DNA from: UMGS755 sp045595795
GTDB taxonomy: Bacteria > Bacillota > Clostridia > UBA1381 > UBA9506
Assembly (NCBI GenBank): GCA_045595795.1
Contig: JAZOBC010000036.1
Span: 1-16,312, forward strand
DNA: 16,312 nucleotides
Direction of reading: 5' to 3'
Shown here piece by piece: positions 13,323-16,312 of this stretch. The notes beneath the pieces were generated by a model. That model saw nothing but the letters and a program-made list of their open reading frames with translations, was not told where the DNA came from and did not search any database. The first letter of the stretch is position 1; the number at the start of each line of letters is the position of its first letter. Both the position numbers and the translations under genes were made by a program.

Positions 13323-14249
13323 ATGATTACAAAAAAAGTGATACAATATGAAGGTTTTGGCAAGTGCGTTGAGCTGTGTAACGGCATTGTACGTGTGGTT
13401 GCTACACTAGAGTTCGGTCCCCGCATTATTCGCTATTCTTTTGCAGAGGGAGAAAACATGTTTTTTGAAAATCCCGACAAAAGCTTTGGTGATGGCGGTG
13501 AAGACTTTGACCGCTATTACGGTAAGGGCGCTGCCTGGTATATTTACGGTGGTCACCGTTTATGGACCAGCCCTGAAATTCTGCCCAGAACCACTTACCC
13601 CGATAACGACCCTGTTAGCTATGAACTCACCGAATCAGGTGTGATTCTAACGCCGCCGATTCAAAAATGGAATCAAATCGGCTATGTCATTGAGATTACG
13701 TTGTCGGAAAATTCTTCTGACGTAACCGTGTCACACCGTATTACAAACCACGGCCCCTGGGATATTTCTTTGGCACCCTGGCCCATCACCGTTATGGCCC
13801 CCGGCGGTACTGAAGTCATTCCGCAGCCTGATGTTGTAAACGGCTGTCTGTCCAACCGTCAGCTTGCTTTGTGGGCATATACCAAATTAAACGATCCCCG
13901 TGTTTCCTGGCAACATAAGTTTATTGTTTTAAAGCAGGATCCTACTGTTGATGCACCCTTTAAATTCGGTATTAACAGCCAGCACGGATATGCCCTGTAT
14001 TTTAACCATGGTGATGTATTTATCAAACGCTTTGACTTAGTAGAAAACGGCACTTACCCTGATGGTGGCATGTCCTACGAAACCTACACAAACAAGCTAT
14101 TCTTAGAAATGGAAAGCCTCGGTGAACTGCAAAGCATTGCCCCGGGCAATTCCATTACGCATAATGAATACTGGGCGTTGGAAAAAGGAGAATTGCCCCC
14201 ATTAGATGATGACTCTTTAGAAACGGCGGTAAAGCAATATGTCAAATAA
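13323..14249 (+). CDS. DUF4380-type / aldose-epimerase-fold protein of unknown function (308 aa)
   Basis: It has no signal peptide or membrane segment, so it is probably cytoplasmic. The chain is beta-rich, with features seen in galactose-mutarotase-like proteins: EFGPRIIRYSF near residues 30-40, YGGHRLWTSPE (75-85) with a candidate active-site His78, and SHRITNHGPWDISLAPWPITVM (137-158) in the central sheet, divided by me into SHRITNHGPWD and SLAPWPITVM. These point to a sugar- or carbohydrate-binding fold, but the substrate is unknown and enzymatic activity is not proven. GGAGG lies nine bases before the ATG. It overlaps the start of the XTP/dITP diphosphatase by 11 bases, so the two are translationally coupled. 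Confidence 0.72.
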   Translation: MITKKVIQYEGFGKCVELCNGIVRVVATLEFGPRIIRYSFAEGENMFFENPDKSFGDGGEDFDRYYGKGAAWYIYGGHRLWTSPEILPRTTYPDNDPVSYELTESGVILTPPIQKWNQIGYVIEITLSENSSDVTVSHRITNHGPWDISLAPWPITVMAPGGTEVIPQPDVVNGCLSNRQLALWAYTKLNDPRVSWQHKFIVLKQDPTVDAPFKFGINSQHGYALYFNHGDVFIKRFDLVENGTYPDGGMSYETYTNKLFLEMESLGELQSIAPGNSITHNEYWALEKGELPPLDDDSLETAVKQYVK

Positions 14250-14832
14250 ACCTGTTTTATTGGTTGCCACGGGCAACCGGGGAAAACTGGAAGAAATCAA
14301 AGCCATTCTCACCGGCTATCAGGTGATGGGAGCAAGCGAGGCAGGTCTTTCCTTCGAAGCCGAAGAAAACGGCGATGAGTTTTGTGATAACGCAGCCATC
14401 AAGGCAAGAGCCTTAAAGGTGCTGACTGACCATGCTGTTTTGGCGGACGATTCCGGTTTGTGTGTGGATGCCTTAGGCGGCGCACCGGGAGTCTACTCTG
14501 CCCGTTATGCCGGCGAAAACGCTACCGATGCTGAAAATGTAGATAAACTTTTAAACGCGCTCAGCAACGTGCCGAAAGAAAATCGTTCCGCTCGGTTTCT
14601 TTGCTCCATCTGCCTGATTACAGAAGACGGAAAAGAAATCTTTGGTGAAGGCAAATGCGAAGGCAGAATTTTACCCCAGCGCCAAGGCACCGGCGGTTTT
14701 GGCTATGACTGTGTATTCTTCTCAAATGACTTAGAAGAAAGCTTTGGGTTGTTAACGCAGGAGCAAAAAAATACTGTAAGTCATCGCAAAAGAGCACTGG
14801 AAGATTTGTTGAAAAAGCTTGATGTGAAATGA
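14239..14832 (+). CDS. rdgB: XTP/dITP diphosphatase, RdgB/HAM1 family (197 aa)
   Basis: It hydrolyses non-canonical purine nucleoside triphosphates (XTP, dITP) to monophosphates and pyrophosphate, which keeps them out of DNA and RNA. Motifs in order are TGNRGK (11-16), ENGDEFCDNA (43-52), LADDSGLCVDALGGAPGVYSARYAG (about 68-92, quoted in parts: DDSGL, GAPGVYSARYAG), GFGYDCVF (153-160) and SHRKRAL (181-187). At the position where most relatives have ENA, this protein has DNA (Asp50), a conservative change of an acidic residue near the metal site. Length is normal. It overlaps the preceding gene by 11 bases and ends before a strong terminator. Confidence 0.93.
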   Translation: MSNKPVLLVATGNRGKLEEIKAILTGYQVMGASEAGLSFEAEENGDEFCDNAAIKARALKVLTDHAVLADDSGLCVDALGGAPGVYSARYAGENATDAENVDKLLNALSNVPKENRSARFLCSICLITEDGKEIFGEGKCEGRILPQRQGTGGFGYDCVFFSNDLEESFGLLTQEQKNTVSHRKRALEDLLKKLDVK

Positions 14833-14897
14833 AATAAGCTTTGCGCAAGCAAAGCAACTATTTCGAAACTTGTCAAGTTTCGAGAAAAGTACAAAGA

Positions 14898-14934
14898 GAA
14901 ACGACAACTTCTTACGAAATTGTCGTTTCTTTTT
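14898..14934 (+). terminator. Intrinsic terminator of the diphosphatase operon
   Basis: GAAACGACAA (14898-14907) pairs perfectly with TTGTCGTTTC (14920-14929) and is followed by five T residues, about 65 bases after the diphosphatase stop. Confidence 0.82.
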
Positions 14935-15103
14935 GGGGGGCCTTCAGGGACCCAGCCGCCTGTGGCGTCTTTCCTGCTCGACGACCCAAAGGCTGCGCCT
15001 TTTGGTACCCGTCTGCGCACCTTTTTGCTGAAAAACAGTCCGCCGGACTGTTTTCTTAAGCGCAAAAACCCTCTCAGGGTTCGAGTCCCCACATTTAAAA
15101 TCA

Positions 15104-15143
15104 CCAAACAAAAAAACACCCTCTCGGGTGCCTTTTTGTTTGG
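15104..15143. terminator. Bidirectional terminator, mainly for the anti-sigma gene
   Basis: CACCC-TCTC-GGGTG (15117-15130) lies inside a perfect 11-bp stem (15104-15114 with 15133-15143). On the minus strand the inner hairpin is followed by seven T residues, about 40 bases after the stop of the anti-sigma-like gene; on the plus strand by CC and five T. Confidence 0.82.
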
Positions 15144-15171
15144 AAGAGCCGAATGGTTTAGATGCCACTAT

Positions 15172-15825
15172 TTATTTAACAAATTTACACTCCCATCTTC
15201 CTGTTATGTGCAGTGGTGCATCAGCTTTCGAAAGACCATACATCTTTTCAATTACGATTGTATATTCTTCGCCTGATTTAAGCTTTGCATCATTCATGGA
15301 AAGGTTGACTAATACCTTACCGTCATTAACAGTTCCTTTATCTCCATCTTCTGCAGAAACTTTAGTTTTAATGATTTCTTTATTGTTGTTATCAAGTATC
15401 TTGTATTCTGAAACTGCAATTTCCTGAATATAAGGGAAAGGTGCTTCTGTCGGGTTTTCAAAGGTTAAGTCTAACGGAATAATAACATTTCCGTTTTCAA
15501 ATGTTAATTCCAAAACATCAACTTTAATATCGTTAGTTGCATTTTCATACTTCGTTCCGGTTATAGCTCCATCAAAACGAACAATGTCACTGAAAAAACC
15601 TCTAATCGAATTAGCTAACGGTGTCATTGTAACGGTTATAATGCAAAGTGCCAATACTGCTGCGATTGCAAAAGTTGTTTTAATTGTAATTCTGCCTTTA
15701 GGTTTACTCATAGTATTTACCTCCATATTCTTGATTTCTTCATTCAGGTCGAAAGGAGCCTGCATGACACTTTTTGTTGTTTCAGCGTGTTTTCTTAATT
15801 TATTTTCCAATTCAGATATTCTCAT
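15172..15825 (-). CDS. Membrane-anchored protein, probable anti-sigma factor (217 aa)
   Basis: Residues 1-46 are cytoplasmic and charged, residues about 48-70 form one membrane segment (TTFAIAAVLALCIITVTMTP), and residues 71-217 are a beta-rich outer domain of a type seen in DUF4179-like anti-sigma factors of Firmicutes. No zinc anti-sigma HxxxCxxC motif is present. The assignment as anti-sigma factor rests mainly on position: its ATG overlaps the sigma factor stop (ATGA), giving tight coupling, with GGAG upstream. The base composition is more A+T-rich than the genes to the left. The outer domain presumably senses an envelope signal, but which one is unknown. It could also be a simple membrane protein of the operon without sigma-binding activity. 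Confidence 0.7.
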   Translation of the reverse strand: MRISELENKLRKHAETTKSVMQAPFDLNEEIKNMEVNTMSKPKGRITIKTTFAIAAVLALCIITVTMTPLANSIRGFFSDIVRFDGAITGTKYENATNDIKVDVLELTFENGNVIIPLDLTFENPTEAPFPYIQEIAVSEYKILDNNNKEIIKTKVSAEDGDKGTVNDGKVLVNLSMNDAKLKSGEEYTIVIEKMYGLSKADAPLHITGRWECKFVK

Positions 15826-16289
15826 TTTGCATCTCCTTCCAAAAGTGTTTTGATTTCGTTAAGTGCCTTTTTTGTTTTGTATTTTACAGTTGAAACAGGT
15901 AATTTCAATGTTTTCGCAACCTCATCATAAGTCATATCATTATAAAACCGAAGGGTTATGTAGATTGATGACTTTGGGTTAAGTTTGCATATACAATCCA
16001 TTATCCCTATTTCATCGGTCGGCATATCATAAAATACATTCAAATTGTCAGTTAATTCTTCTGTAAATCTTTGTTTCTTTAGATAATCCTTGCTCTTGTT
16101 AATTACAATTCTTGTAAGCCATGTCTTGAAAAACTCTTTATTGTTGAGAGAATCAAAAGACCTTAAAGCTGACAAAACAGCTTCCTGAACACAATCCTTT
16201 GCATCTTCAGTATTGTGCAAGAAACCTACCGCAACCAAGAACAAAGACTTTTCACATTCTTTATATTTCTGCTCGAACAGTTCGTACAA
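15822..16289 (-). CDS. ECF-type RNA polymerase sigma factor (155 aa)
   Basis: Region 2 spans about residues 8-72, with DAKDCVQEAVLSALRSFDSL and FKTWLTRIVINKSKDYL. Region 4 spans about 100-150, with the helix-turn-helix YDEVAKTLKLPVSTVKYKTKKAL (quoted here in full length of the HTH only as YDEVAKTLKL and PVSTVKYKTK). Regions 1 and 3 are absent, as in ECF sigma factors. The start is a TTG at 16289 with GGGAGG about seven bases upstream, an unusual but well supported start. It is followed by its membrane partner with a four-base overlap. Promoter and any autoregulatory site lie beyond the right edge. The target genes are unknown; SigV-like or other envelope-stress factors are the closest functional type. 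Confidence 0.88.
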   Translation of the reverse strand: MYELFEQKYKECEKSLFLVAVGFLHNTEDAKDCVQEAVLSALRSFDSLNNKEFFKTWLTRIVINKSKDYLKKQRFTEELTDNLNVFYDMPTDEIGIMDCICKLNPKSSIYITLRFYNDMTYDEVAKTLKLPVSTVKYKTKKALNEIKTLLEGDAK

Positions 16290-16312
16290 ATTAAGTCCTC
16301 CCTTCGCCTTTG

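Larger units (their letters stand above)
14838..15143. other. Chain of eight hairpins between the diphosphatase and the sigma/anti-sigma pair
   Basis: This gene-free stretch contains consecutive inverted repeats at 14838-14855 (7 bp, GCAA loop), 14864-14882 (8 bp), 14898-14929 (10 bp), 14957-14967 (4 bp), 14986-15005 (8 bp with one bulge), 15032-15054 (11 bp, AAAACAGTCCG and its complement), 15068-15080 (5 bp) and 15104-15143 (11 bp plus 5 bp). TGCGC at 15014 and GCGCA at 15060 can enclose the sixth. The middle (about 14935-15095) is more G+C-rich than the flanks. Open frames across it are low-complexity, occur in several frames and have no ribosome binding site, so I do not call a gene. It could be a dispersed repeat element, a structured RNA, or a pile-up of terminators. 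Confidence 0.6.

Noticed and set aside
13187..13426. Minus-strand open frame of 79 codons in the carD / DUF4380 intergenic region
   Set aside because: It overlaps both promoters and the start of the DUF4380-like gene, has no ribosome binding site, and encodes low-complexity Phe/His/Ile-rich sequence.
15020..15095. Possible tRNA gene
   Set aside because: Only the T-arm pattern is present. There is no D-arm, anticodon arm or acceptor stem in the required places, and the upstream space is filled by an unrelated perfect palindrome.
14781..15168. Several overlapping open frames on both strands across the hairpin-chain element
   Set aside because: They run in multiple frames, are low in complexity, lack ribosome binding sites and overlap the diphosphatase end; they reflect G+C-rich repeat-like DNA rather than genes.
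1..16312. CRISPR array, insertion sequence, phage or defence genes
   Set aside because: No regularly spaced repeats, transposase, integrase, or recognisable defence or phage protein was found on either strand.

Overview
The window looks like chromosomal DNA of an anaerobic member of the Bacillota, most likely class Clostridia. The signs are strong AGGAGG-type ribosome binding sites, sigma-A promoters with 17-base spacers, a clostridial AbrB with a cysteine-rich tail, CarD, ZapA, a GerMN lipoprotein, and an oxygen-sensitive 2-hydroxyacyl-CoA dehydratase system that implies strict anaerobiosis. No transposase, integrase, CRISPR array, rRNA or true tRNA is seen. Species or genus cannot be fixed from the sequence alone.

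Layout. Positions 1-198 hold the first codons of a minus-strand gene running off the left edge, with a long hairpin covering its ribosome binding site, and two further hairpins. Positions 199-4660 are one minus-strand operon read as murD followed by three tandem M42 metallo-aminopeptidase paralogs, all overlapping and so translationally coupled. Positions 4703-9202 are a second minus-strand operon: a 976-residue two-headed activator ATPase of the 2-hydroxyacyl-CoA dehydratase family and, one base after its stop, a 431-residue dehydratase-like protein. Positions 9248-10250 carry two short plus-strand genes, ybaK-type Cys-tRNA(Pro) deacylase and an AbrB regulator, ending in a bidirectional terminator. 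Positions 10258-12100 (minus) encode a GerMN lipoprotein and a secreted copper-amine-oxidase-N-type protein, both envelope proteins. Positions 12240-13203 (minus) hold carD and zapA. Positions 13270-14934 (plus) hold a DUF4380/aldose-epimerase-like protein overlapping an XTP/dITP diphosphatase.

Positions 14838-15143 are a chain of eight consecutive hairpins, partly G+C-rich, lacking a credible gene. To its right lies a visibly more A+T-rich minus-strand pair, an ECF sigma factor with its membrane-bound partner (probable anti-sigma factor), reaching the right edge.

Most genes have ordinary housekeeping roles: peptidoglycan precursor synthesis, peptide turnover, tRNA proofreading, nucleotide-pool cleaning, division and transcription. 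The less ordinary points are the three-paralog peptidase operon, the split activator/dehydratase, the paired 12-base repeats ahead of abrB, the hairpin that can mask the ribosome binding site of the left-edge gene, and the hairpin-chain element beside the sigma/anti-sigma pair.
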